Source of the DNA: Clostridiales bacterium
GTDB lineage: Bacteria; Bacillota; Clostridia; Oscillospirales; Oscillospiraceae
Direction: 5' to 3'
NCBI GenBank assembly: GCA_029098065.1
Contig: JAQXNP010000024.1
Coordinates: 1-7,459 of the forward strand
DNA: 7,459 nucleotides
Below are positions 1 through 5,350 of this stretch, piece by piece (the stretch's first letter is position 1; each line of letters opens with the position of its first letter). The notes under the pieces are model-generated. The model did not search any database, was not told the origin of the DNA, and worked only from the letters and a program-made list of their open reading frames with translations. Made by a program: the position numbers and the translations under genes.

Positions 1-1167
1 CAGTGTATCGTGGCCTGTCCCACCGGCGCCCTGACCGAGAAGGATGACACCGCCGAGGTGCTGGCTGCCCTGGAAGACCCTGCCAAGCACGAGGTGGTGG
101 GTCCCGCTCCCTCTGTGCGGGCCACGCTGGGCGAGTGCTTCGGTATGCCGGTGGGCACCAACGTGGAGGGCAGGATGGTCACCGCCCTCAAGCGGCTGGG
201 CTTCGACAAGGTCTTTGACGTGGATACTGGCGCCGACTTCACCATCATGGAGGAGGGCACGGAGTTCCTGAACCGCCTCCAGAACGGCGGGGCCCTGCCC
301 ATGATCACCTCCTGCTCCCCCGGCTGGATCCGGTACTGCGAGCAGCATTTCCAGGATATGCTCCCCAACCTGTCCACCTGCCGGTCTCCCCAGCAGATGT
401 TCGGCTCTCTGGTGAAGACCTATTACGCCGAGCAGGCCGGCATCGACCCCAAGGACATTTTTGTGGTGTCCATCATGCCCTGCACGGCCAAGAAGTATGA
501 GGTCAAGCGGGAGGAGCAGCGTCTGCCCAACGGCTGTATGCCGGTGGATGTGTCCCTCACCAGCCGGGAGCTGGCCCGGCTCATCACTCAGGCCGGTATG
601 ATGTTCGATCATCTGCCTGACAGCGAGTTCGATCCGATATTCGGTATCTCCACCGGCGCGTCGGTGATCTTCGGCGCCACCGGCGGCGTGATGGAGGCGG
701 CTCTGCGGACGGTGGCTGAGAAGGTCACCGGCAAGGTGGATCCCATCGAGTACACCGAGGTCCGGGGTCTGAACGGGGTCAAGGAGGCCTCCTATGACCT
801 GAACGGCCGTGTGGTCCGGGTGTGCGTAGCCTCCGGTCTGACCAATGTCCGGAAGGTGCTGGAAGGCGTGCGGGACGGCTCGCTCCACTATGATTTTATC
901 GAGTTTATGGCCTGCCCCGGCGGCTGCATTAACGGCGGCGGCCAGCCGCTCCACTCCTCGGAGACCCGGTCCTTCACCGATCTGGTGGCCCTGCGGGCCA
1001 AGGCGCTTTACGACCAGGACAGGAATATGCCGCTGCGTAAGAGCCATGAGAGCCCCATTGTCCAGAAAGTCTATGCCGAGTATCTGGGCGAGCCCGGCGG
1101 CCACAAGGCCCACGAGCTGCTCCACTGTACCTACATTCCCCAGGCCCGGTACCGTACCGACAAGTAA
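1..1167 (+). CDS. [FeFe]-hydrogenase catalytic subunit, HndD-like (5' end missing)
   Basis: Cytoplasmic [FeFe]-hydrogenase large subunit, which interconverts H2 with protons and electrons at the H-cluster. The reading frame is open from base 1, so the N-terminus lies outside the window; 388 residues are visible. Residues 2-10 (C-x3-CPTGA) are the end of the ferredoxin-like 2[4Fe-4S] domain. The three H-cluster motifs follow: L1 TSCSPGW at 103-109, L2 MPCTAKKYE at 159-167, and L3 FMACPGGCINGGGQP around 302-316, with Cys105, Cys161, Cys305 and Cys309 as cluster ligands. The C-terminus carries the small-subunit-like segment (LRKSHESP, then HELLHCTY) and stops at TAA without a further domain. The phrase STCRSPQQMFG and the L2 context resemble subunit D of Hnd-type NAD(P)-linked, often electron-bifurcating enzymes. 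The partner subunits would lie upstream and are not visible, so the bifurcating role is inference. L1 has Ser106 where classical enzymes have a second Cys. Confidence 0.95.
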   Translation, partial: QCIVACPTGALTEKDDTAEVLAALEDPAKHEVVGPAPSVRATLGECFGMPVGTNVEGRMVTALKRLGFDKVFDVDTGADFTIMEEGTEFLNRLQNGGALPMITSCSPGWIRYCEQHFQDMLPNLSTCRSPQQMFGSLVKTYYAEQAGIDPKDIFVVSIMPCTAKKYEVKREEQRLPNGCMPVDVSLTSRELARLITQAGMMFDHLPDSEFDPIFGISTGASVIFGATGGVMEAALRTVAEKVTGKVDPIEYTEVRGLNGVKEASYDLNGRVVRVCVASGLTNVRKVLEGVRDGSLHYDFIEFMACPGGCINGGGQPLHSSETRSFTDLVALRAKALYDQDRNMPLRKSHESPIVQKVYAEYLGEPGGHKAHELLHCTYIPQARYRTDK

Positions 1168-1188
1168 CTGGGACAATACAGAACACAA

Positions 1189-1219
1189 ACGGAGGATGCC
1201 CGAGGGCATCCTCCGTTTT
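1189..1219. terminator. Bidirectional terminator between convergent genes
   Basis: A perfect 13-bp inverted repeat (1189-1201 and 1204-1216) is separated by only two bases; in RNA the innermost pairs would open to form the loop. It is followed by TTTT on the plus strand. On the minus strand the stem is followed by a T-containing tract (TTTGTGTT). It begins 21 bases after the hydrogenase stop codon and lies 40 bases past the stop of the convergent flavodoxin gene, so it probably ends both transcripts. The plus direction is the stronger. Confidence 0.85.
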
Positions 1220-1256
1220 CTGTGCCCGGGCGGGGAATATCTGTTCGGGAGACAGA

Positions 1257-1685
1257 TCAGCAGGCCAGAGCGGCCCCCAGAGCCCGGCAGGCGTCCAGGG
1301 CGCTGCCGTCGGGGACCTCGTTGACCATGAGTCCCTCCTCCTGGCGCAGATCGGCCCCGGTCCGGGCGGTGCGGTCATACCAGTCCCGCATCCACTGGCC
1401 GTCTCCCCAGCCGTAGGAGCCGAAAAGCCCCACTTTTTTTCCGGAGAGGCTGCCCTCCAGAGCGGTAAAGAAGGGCTCGAACTCGGCCTCTTCCAGCGCT
1501 TCGGCTCCCATGGCGGGACAGCCCAGGGCCAGGGCGTCATAGCCGGCGGCGTCTTCAGGGGTGATCTGAGAGACGGAAAACAGGTCCGGGGCGGCTCCGG
1601 CCCGGGCGGCCCCTTCCGCCACCGCGCGGGCCATGGCTTCGGTGTTTCCGGTACCGGACCAATAGATGACAGCAAGTTTGCTCAT
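1257..1685 (-). CDS. Short-chain flavodoxin
   Basis: A 142-residue FMN-binding electron carrier, the usual length for short-chain flavodoxins. The FMN phosphate loop is SGTGNTEAMA (residues 10-19), directly after the first beta strand LAVIYW. The loop that packs on the inner face of the flavin is around 55-62 (GCPAMGAE). The outer-face loop is FGSYGWGDG (88-96), where Tyr91 is the likely isoalloxazine-stacking residue. Flavodoxins replace ferredoxin as low-potential carriers, typically when iron is scarce. The start is supported by AGGAGG eight to ten bases upstream (1696-1701). The gene lies 63 bp downstream of the DUF3793 gene on the same strand with no convincing promoter or terminator between, so the two are probably co-transcribed from the operator-controlled promoter near 2430. 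A plausible partner is the convergently encoded hydrogenase, but that pairing is inference from proximity. Confidence 0.93.
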   Translation of the reverse strand: MSKLAVIYWSGTGNTEAMARAVAEGAARAGAAPDLFSVSQITPEDAAGYDALALGCPAMGAEALEEAEFEPFFTALEGSLSGKKVGLFGSYGWGDGQWMRDWYDRTARTGADLRQEEGLMVNEVPDGSALDACRALGAALAC

Positions 1686-1695
1686 GTTGAAAATT

Positions 1696-1701
1696 CCTCC
1701 T
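1696..1701 (-). promoter_or_regulatory. Ribosome binding site of the flavodoxin gene
   Basis: The minus strand reads AGGAGGAA shortly before the ATG at 1685-1683. The same intergenic stretch (1686-1748) contains a small GGGTT-GAA-AACCC hairpin at 1733-1745, too weak to call a terminator. Confidence 0.8.
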
Positions 1702-1748
1702 GATAGTTTACTCAGTGTGTGATGGGACGAAAGGGTTGAAAACCCCGG

Positions 1749-2318
1749 TCAGGCAGCCTGTCCGCCCAGCAGAGAGACCAGGCTGCTGCCCTGCTCCAGC
1801 CGGTCCAGCAGCCAGTCCCGGCACCGCCGGAACTGGAGAAAGCGGCGCTGCGCGCTCTCCACGTCGTGGTAGACCTTCCAGCAGCCGCAGAGCTTGCAGC
1901 CGGTGCCATCGGGATCGGTGAGAAAACCGACCACATCCTCCGAGGGATAGCCCAGGAACAGACCCACTTCGTGGGGAAATTCGCCCTCTCTCTTCAAGCG
2001 GTCCATCAGCCGGCGCAGGAGCCAGGGCAGAGGGGCTTCCGCCGGGTAACCGGCGTCGGCCAGAATCCGGCGGGCCAGGGGATGGCGCAGCGCCTCTTCC
2101 AGAAGCTCAGGCCGGTAGACCAGGAGGAGCGCCCGCTTCCGGCAATGCCCCAGCACCAGGAAACGGGGCCCCCGAAGGCTGGCGTTATAACGGCCGGCCA
2201 AAGTGGCCAGACCGGGATATTCCGCCGCCGGCAGCGATAGGAGGGAAGCCGCTTTTAAACCCATCAGAGCGGGGGCGCAGTGCCATGCCAGCTTTTGTTC
2301 AAATGCGGGATGTTCCAT
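1749..2318 (-). CDS. DUF3793 family protein
   Basis: A 189-residue protein recognised as DUF3793, a clostridial family of unknown biochemical function. The family signature is the C-terminal block FPHEVGLFLGYPSEDV (114-129), followed by a cysteine-rich segment CKLCGCWKVY (141-150) and a basic helix with Cys166. Cys141, Cys144, Cys146 and Cys166 could bind a metal or an Fe-S cluster; that is inference only. No signal peptide or convincing membrane segment is seen, so it is probably cytoplasmic. The start at 2318 has a perfect AAGGAGGT at 2324-2331. It is the first gene of an operon with flavodoxin. It sits behind a strong promoter and two copies of a palindromic operator, suggesting induction together with flavodoxin, plausibly on iron limitation. 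I recall DUF3793 genes elsewhere sitting near flavodoxin and ferrous-iron transport genes, which fits but was not checked here. Confidence 0.88.
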   Translation of the reverse strand: MEHPAFEQKLAWHCAPALMGLKAASLLSLPAAEYPGLATLAGRYNASLRGPRFLVLGHCRKRALLLVYRPELLEEALRHPLARRILADAGYPAEAPLPWLLRRLMDRLKREGEFPHEVGLFLGYPSEDVVGFLTDPDGTGCKLCGCWKVYHDVESAQRRFLQFRRCRDWLLDRLEQGSSLVSLLGGQAA

Positions 2319-2323
2319 GAGAG

Positions 2324-2331
2324 ACCTCCTT
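2324..2331 (-). promoter_or_regulatory. Ribosome binding site of the DUF3793 gene
   Basis: The minus strand carries a full AAGGAGGT about six bases before the ATG at 2318-2316. It abuts the leader operator copy at 2335-2352, so a protein bound at the DNA there would sit close to the start of the coding region. Confidence 0.85.
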
Positions 2332-2334
2332 GCG

Positions 2335-2352
2335 GTTAGTTTAAGCTAACTA
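2335..2352. promoter_or_regulatory. Operator copy 1 (GTTAG-N6-CTAAC), in the leader of the DUF3793 operon
   Basis: The plus strand reads GTTAGTTTAAGCTAACTA. It shares 13 of the first 16 positions, plus the trailing TA, with copy 2 at 2392-2409, and both have the same GTTAG-N6-CTAAC layout. It overlaps a possible secondary minus-strand -10 element (TATAGT, 2354-2349) that lacks a good -35. A repressor site is inferred from symmetry, repetition and position. The half-sites recall DtxR/IdeR-type metal repressors, although the spacing differs from the classical corynebacterial consensus. Confidence 0.65.
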
Positions 2353-2388
2353 TAACGGAAAAAGAAGGGGGCGGATCAGCTCCCTCAA

Positions 2389-2410
2389 GTAGTTAGTTAG
2401 AACTAACTAC
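2389..2410. promoter_or_regulatory. Operator copy 2, perfect 22-bp palindrome at the transcription start
   Basis: Ten-base arms GTAGTTAGTT (2389-2398) and AACTAACTAC (2401-2410) are perfect reverse complements around a central AG. Within it, 2392-2409 matches copy 1. The palindrome begins seven bases past the -10 box of the minus-strand promoter, so it covers about +1 to +22 of the transcript, a classic place for a repressor. No plus-strand gene starts nearby, so it serves the DUF3793-flavodoxin operon. Confidence 0.75.
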
Positions 2411-2416
2411 GATGGA

Positions 2417-2445
2417 AAGATACCATACTTTCGCGGTGTTGTCAA
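2417..2445 (-). promoter_or_regulatory. Sigma-70-type promoter of the DUF3793-flavodoxin operon
   Basis: On the minus strand a consensus -35 TTGACA (2445-2440) is followed by a 17-bp spacer and -10 TATCTT (2422-2417) preceded by TGG, an extended -10. Predicted start is near 2410, giving a leader of about 92 nt that contains both operator copies. This is the strongest -35 box in the window, as expected for a promoter held down by a repressor. Confidence 0.8.
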
Positions 2446-2470
2446 GTACAATTTGCTGTAAAAGGGGAAC

Positions 2471-2498
2471 GTACCCGCGGTCCGGGGACCGCAGGTAC
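2471..2498 (-). terminator. Terminator downstream of the DUF1275 gene
   Basis: A 13-bp inverted repeat (2471-2483 and 2486-2498) with one mismatch and a two-base centre starts 23 bases after the DUF1275 stop codon. Read on the minus strand it is followed by GTTCCCCTTTTAC, a moderate T tract. On the plus strand there is no T tract. It lies just before the -35 box of the next operon and would insulate it from read-through. Confidence 0.6.
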
Positions 2499-2521
2499 TT
2501 GAAAAGAAGAGGAAAACCGCC

Positions 2522-3208
2522 TTATGATTTCGCACTGGCCAGAGATTCCCCCTCTTCCTCAATGAACATGAGACACAGGCTCACCAGCAGGAGGAGACAG
2601 GAGATCCAGATGGTTTTCACTCCCAGCAGGGGGATAAAGCACCCACCCAACCCGGCCCCCAGGCCAAAGAGAAGGATGATGGCGCAGTAGCGGCCTGCGG
2701 CCTGAAGGACAGAACGGTTTTTCGTTTTCCGATAGGCATAGAGGGCCTCTACACCGCCCCGCAGATTGCCGATACACATGGTGCTGGCAAAGGCATAGCC
2801 GTTGATTTTCCGGAAGGACTGTACCTGCATGGCGCAGGAAAAGGAGACCATGGCATTGGCCAGACTGTCCAGAGAGGAGGGAATGAATCCCACCAGGAAG
2901 AGCAGAATGATCTCCGCTGCCAGTACCAGCTGCCGCCAGTGGAACCGGCGGATCGTCTGTCCCCAGTCCCGGATGACCTGAGCCGTCCAGATCCCGAGGG
3001 CAAAAGCGATCACCGGAATGAGGTAGTGGACCAGGAGATTTCCCCCGCCTGTGAGCAGATTTATACCGAGCAGAACAATGTTGCCGGTTTGGGCATTGGC
3101 GAAGACCTTGCCCCGGAACAGATAGGACTAGGCGTCCTGGAGACCGCCGGAAATGGCGAGAAAGACCGCGGTGGAAAAGGCCTCCGACATTTGACCACGA
3201 TGACGCAT
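2522..3208 (-). pseudogene. DUF1275 (YoaK-like) membrane protein gene interrupted by an in-frame TAG
   Basis: A 228-codon frame encodes a multi-pass membrane protein of the DUF1275/YoaK family, function unknown, with the family's usual length and about six hydrophobic segments. The N-terminal block is typical: SGGLQDA, one stop, then SYLFRGKVFANAQTGNIVLL. Codon 27 (3130-3128) is TAG, where relatives usually have an aromatic or aliphatic residue; TAC or TAT to TAG is a single-base change. No other frame damage is visible. The start at 3208 is chosen because AAGGTGAT lies just upstream (3215-3222) with a good promoter behind it. After the TAG the next ATG/GTG/TTG is a GTG at 3013 with no ribosome binding site, and starting there would lose the first membrane segments. 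It is a recent nonsense pseudogene, a suppressed amber or a sequencing error; the sequence cannot decide. Confidence 0.82.
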
Positions 3209-3214
3209 TGCGAG

Positions 3215-3222
3215 ATCACCTT
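3215..3222 (-). promoter_or_regulatory. Ribosome binding site deciding the DUF1275 start
   Basis: The minus strand reads AAGGTGAT, matching part of the extended Shine-Dalgarno, six bases before the ATG at 3208-3206. It shows that the ancestral start lies upstream of the in-frame TAG. Confidence 0.7.
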
Positions 3223-3239
3223 CGTTCAAAAGAGTGGCA

Positions 3240-3261
3240 TTGGGCCGCTCTTTCGGCCCAA
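3240..3261. other. Hairpin in the DUF1275 leader
   Basis: TTGGGCCG (3240-3247) and CGGCCCAA (3254-3261) form a perfect 8-bp stem with a six-base loop. On the minus strand it lies within the first 30 nt of the predicted DUF1275 transcript, where it could protect the mRNA 5' end. On the plus strand it is followed by AGGTTTTT and would look like a terminator, but no plus-strand gene precedes it. Confidence 0.55.
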
Positions 3262-3271
3262 AGGTTTTTCA

Positions 3272-3300
3272 AGTATAGCGCACAAAGCGGAGAAAATCAA
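3272..3300 (-). promoter_or_regulatory. Promoter of the DUF1275 gene
   Basis: The minus strand has -35 TTGATT (3300-3295), a 17-bp spacer and -10 TATACT (3277-3272). Predicted start is near 3265, giving a leader of about 57 nt. The promoter is intact although the gene carries a stop codon, which fits recent inactivation. Confidence 0.75.
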
Positions 3301-3413
3301 CAGGAGGTGGGAGAATAAGGAAAGGAAATCCCTCAGGCGGGCGTTGTCAGAAGAAAGCTGTGAAAATTCTGAACGCTGTGCGGACTAGGTGTTTTACAAG
3401 ATCCGGGAACAGG

Positions 3414-4241
3414 TTATCGATTCCGCAGCTGCCAAAAGGCCACGGCGCTGGCCGCCGCCACATTCAGAGAATCCACGCCGTGGCACATGGGGATGCACAC
3501 GGTATGATCGCAGTGTGCAATGGTAGCGGGGGCCAGCCCGTCCCCCTCGGTGCCCAATACGACTGCCAGACGGTCGATTGACGCGAGGCGGGGGTCCTCT
3601 ATGGAGAGGGCAGTGCCGCTTAAGGCCATGGCGGCGGTCTGAAAACCCAGATCCCGCAGGCGCTGGATGCCCGGCTGGGGCCAGTCGGAGGATGTGGTTC
3701 CGATGCGGGTCCATGGGATCTGAAACACGGTTCCCATACTGACCCGGACCGCCCGGCGGTTCAGGGGATCACAGCAGGTGGGAGTGACCAGGACCCCATC
3801 CATGCCCAGGGCGGCGGCGGAGCGGAAGATGGCGCCTACATTTGTGGCATCCACGATCCCCTCCAGCACCGCCACCCGGCTTGCTCCGCCGCACAGGGCC
3901 TCCACACTGGGCAGGCGGGGGCGGCGCATGGCGCACAGTACCCCCCGGGTCAGCGAAAACCCGGTCAGCTCTGCCAGAAGTTCGCTGTCGCCGGTGTAGA
4001 CGGGGATTTCACTGCATCGGGCCAGGAGGTCCCGGGCTGCGCCGCTGATCTGCCTGCGCTCCATCAGAAGGGAGAGAGGCTCGTATCCGGCATCCAGAGC
4101 GTGTCCAATCACTTTGGGACTCTCTGCGATAAAGATCCCTTTCTCCGGTTCCCTCCGGCTGCGGAGCTGGGCTTCGGTCAGCCGGGCAAAGACGTCCAGC
4201 TCCGGGAGAGCGAGGTCGGTGATTTCAATGATGTGTGGCAT
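3414..4241 (-). CDS. TrmH/SpoU-family RNA 2'-O-ribose methyltransferase
   Basis: A 275-residue SPOUT-class enzyme that would transfer a methyl group from S-adenosylmethionine to a ribose 2'-OH of tRNA or rRNA in the cytoplasm. The N-terminal part (about 1-115, including EKGIFIAESPKVI at 33-45) is the substrate-binding region seen in clostridial TrmH-family proteins. The trefoil-knot catalytic domain follows: motif 1 DATNVGAIFRSAAALG (131-146, with Asn134 and Arg140), motif 2 VRVSMGTVFQIP (165-176), and motif 3 from LGTEGDGL (229-236) through IPMCHGVDSLNVAAA (250-264). The frame stays open upstream to about 4484, but the start is placed at 4241 because AAGGAGGT sits just before it and a promoter lies at 4303-4331; the longer version would cross both. 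The RNA target cannot be told from sequence. It is a single-gene unit divergent from the SDR gene, and no clear terminator was seen after it. Confidence 0.93.
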   Translation of the reverse strand: MPHIIEITDLALPELDVFARLTEAQLRSRREPEKGIFIAESPKVIGHALDAGYEPLSLLMERRQISGAARDLLARCSEIPVYTGDSELLAELTGFSLTRGVLCAMRRPRLPSVEALCGGASRVAVLEGIVDATNVGAIFRSAAALGMDGVLVTPTCCDPLNRRAVRVSMGTVFQIPWTRIGTTSSDWPQPGIQRLRDLGFQTAAMALSGTALSIEDPRLASIDRLAVVLGTEGDGLAPATIAHCDHTVCIPMCHGVDSLNVAAASAVAFWQLRNR

Positions 4242-4246
4242 GGAAA

Positions 4247-4254
4247 ACCTCCTT
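4247..4254 (-). promoter_or_regulatory. Ribosome binding site deciding the methyltransferase start
   Basis: The minus strand carries AAGGAGGT five bases before the ATG at 4241-4239. This supports the 275-residue form rather than upstream starts in the same frame. Confidence 0.85.
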
Positions 4255-4302
4255 GAGACCGCGGGGGAGAATGAGCTTCGGTAAGAAGCGGTGACAGGTT
4301 TC

Positions 4303-4331
4303 ATCATATAGAATCTTTTGGGATGAATCAA
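4303..4331 (-). promoter_or_regulatory. Promoter of the methyltransferase gene
   Basis: The minus strand has -35 TTGATT (4331-4326), a 17-bp spacer and -10 TATGAT (4308-4303). Predicted start is near 4296, giving a leader of about 55 nt. Confidence 0.75.
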
Positions 4332-4353
4332 GGGTTTCCGCCGAAAAAGAGGA

Positions 4354-4399
4354 AAAGACTGCCCGAACGACGGGAAGTGCTCCGGGCAAAAGTGTCTTT
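4354..4399. repeat. Interrupted dyad between the divergent promoters
   Basis: AAAGACTGCCCG (4354-4365) faces CGGGCA (4383-4388) and GTCTTT (4394-4399). These are two nested inverted repeats with a five-base interruption on the right side. The element lies between the -35 boxes of the methyltransferase (4326-4331) and SDR (4422-4427) promoters, so it could be a shared regulatory site. It may also be chance in GC-rich sequence. Confidence 0.3.
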
Positions 4400-4421
4400 C
4401 TCCGGTTTGCGCAAATAATAT

Positions 4422-4450
4422 TTGATTTCTTCGCTTTCCCGCTATATAAT
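4422..4450 (+). promoter_or_regulatory. Promoter of the SDR gene
   Basis: -35 TTGATT (4422-4427), a 17-bp spacer and a consensus -10 TATAAT (4445-4450). Predicted start is near 4457, giving a leader of about 46 nt before the ATG at 4503. Confidence 0.82.
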
Positions 4451-4490
4451 TGGCGGAGAAAGCGGGGTCCGCTTTGAATACCAAACGATC

Positions 4491-4498
4491 AAGGAGGT
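4491..4498 (+). promoter_or_regulatory. Ribosome binding site deciding the SDR start
   Basis: AAGGAGGT lies four bases before the ATG at 4503. The frame is open further upstream to 4422, but that would place the start inside the promoter. Confidence 0.85.
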
Positions 4499-4502
4499 TC
4501 TT

Positions 4503-5306
4503 ATGGACAGGTTAAAGGGAAAAGTAGCGGTAGTTACCGGTTCCACCAGCGGGATCGGCGTTGGGATCGCCAGACTGTTCGCGGCGGAAGGCGCTAAAGT
4601 TGTCATCTGCGGACGCCGGCAGGAAAAGGGCCAGGCTGTTGTGGACCAGATCGCGAAAGAGGGCGGCGAAGCCTTCTACCATTTCATGGACATGACGGAT
4701 ACCGCCAGCGTGGAGAAGCTGTTTGCCGATACCGCCGAGAAGTACGGGAAGATTGACGTCCTGGTGAACAACGCGGCCAATGTGGGCCTGAAGGACGGCC
4801 GGGTGGATGAGGTGACGCTGGAGATGTGGGATCAGATTTTCCAGAGCGACATCCGCGGAACCTTCTTTGCCACCAAGTGTGTGCTCCCTTATCTGCAGAA
4901 AAATGAGAACGGAGGTTCCATCATTAACATTGGCTCCATGGCGTCCTGCGGCGGCGACCTGAGTTCCACCGCCTATGCCTGCGCCAAGGCGGGCGTGGAT
5001 ATGCTGACCAAGTATACCGCGCTGCAGTACGGCAAGCAGAACGTCCGCTGCAACTGTGTCCGGCCCGGCCTGATCGTCACTCCGGAGAATGAGGCCCGGG
5101 TGCCCCAGGCGCTGAAGGACATCTTTACCAGCAATATTATGGTAAACCGCTATGGCTGCCCTGAGGATATTGGATATATGTGTGTTTACCTGGCCTCTGA
5201 CGAGAGCAGCTATGTTACCGGACAGGTTGTCAACGTGGATGGCGGCCTGAACTCCCATGTCTCTACGGTGGCGCAGTTCAGACAGATGAACTCCCGTACG
5301 TGGTGA
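4503..5306 (+). CDS. Classical short-chain dehydrogenase/reductase (SDR), substrate unknown
   Basis: A 267-residue cytoplasmic NAD(P)-dependent oxidoreductase of the classical SDR type. The cofactor motif is TGSTSGIG (12-19). Arg38-Arg39 at the end of the second beta strand favour NADP(H). Asp63 and NNAA (89-92) are the usual adenine-ring and strand-4 motifs. The catalytic residues are Ser145, Tyr158 and Lys162 (YACAK), with the normal 13-residue Ser-Tyr spacing. The position where most classical SDRs have the catalytic Asn (VNLKG-like) reads SDIRG, so Asp116 appears to replace it. The C-terminus extends past the VDGGL motif by about 18 residues (249-267), a tail that may shape the substrate pocket or oligomer contacts. 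It resembles ketone or hydroxysteroid dehydrogenases of gut anaerobes in general, but I could not match it to a named 3-, 7- or 12-HSDH. It stands alone with its own promoter and terminator. Confidence 0.92.
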   Translation: MDRLKGKVAVVTGSTSGIGVGIARLFAAEGAKVVICGRRQEKGQAVVDQIAKEGGEAFYHFMDMTDTASVEKLFADTAEKYGKIDVLVNNAANVGLKDGRVDEVTLEMWDQIFQSDIRGTFFATKCVLPYLQKNENGGSIINIGSMASCGGDLSSTAYACAKAGVDMLTKYTALQYGKQNVRCNCVRPGLIVTPENEARVPQALKDIFTSNIMVNRYGCPEDIGYMCVYLASDESSYVTGQVVNVDGGLNSHVSTVAQFRQMNSRTW

Positions 5307-5350
5307 GAAGCTGTCTTGATTTCCGGCCGGCGAAACCTTGATGCGACAGA

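Noticed and set aside
2339..2354. Second minus-strand promoter with -10 TATAGT overlapping operator copy 1
   Set aside because: No acceptable -35 at 16-18 bp; the upstream TTGACA-17-TATCTT promoter is far better.
2412..2690. Plus-strand frame starting beside the palindromic operator
   Set aside because: It crosses the terminator hairpin and the 3' end of DUF1275, has no ribosome binding site or family resemblance; the operator serves the minus-strand promoter instead.
4242..4484. Extended N-terminus of the methyltransferase (frame open to 4484)
   Set aside because: The ATG at 4241 has a perfect AAGGAGGT and family-like N-terminus; the extension crosses both the gene's own promoter and part of the divergent SDR promoter region and reads as low-complexity sequence.
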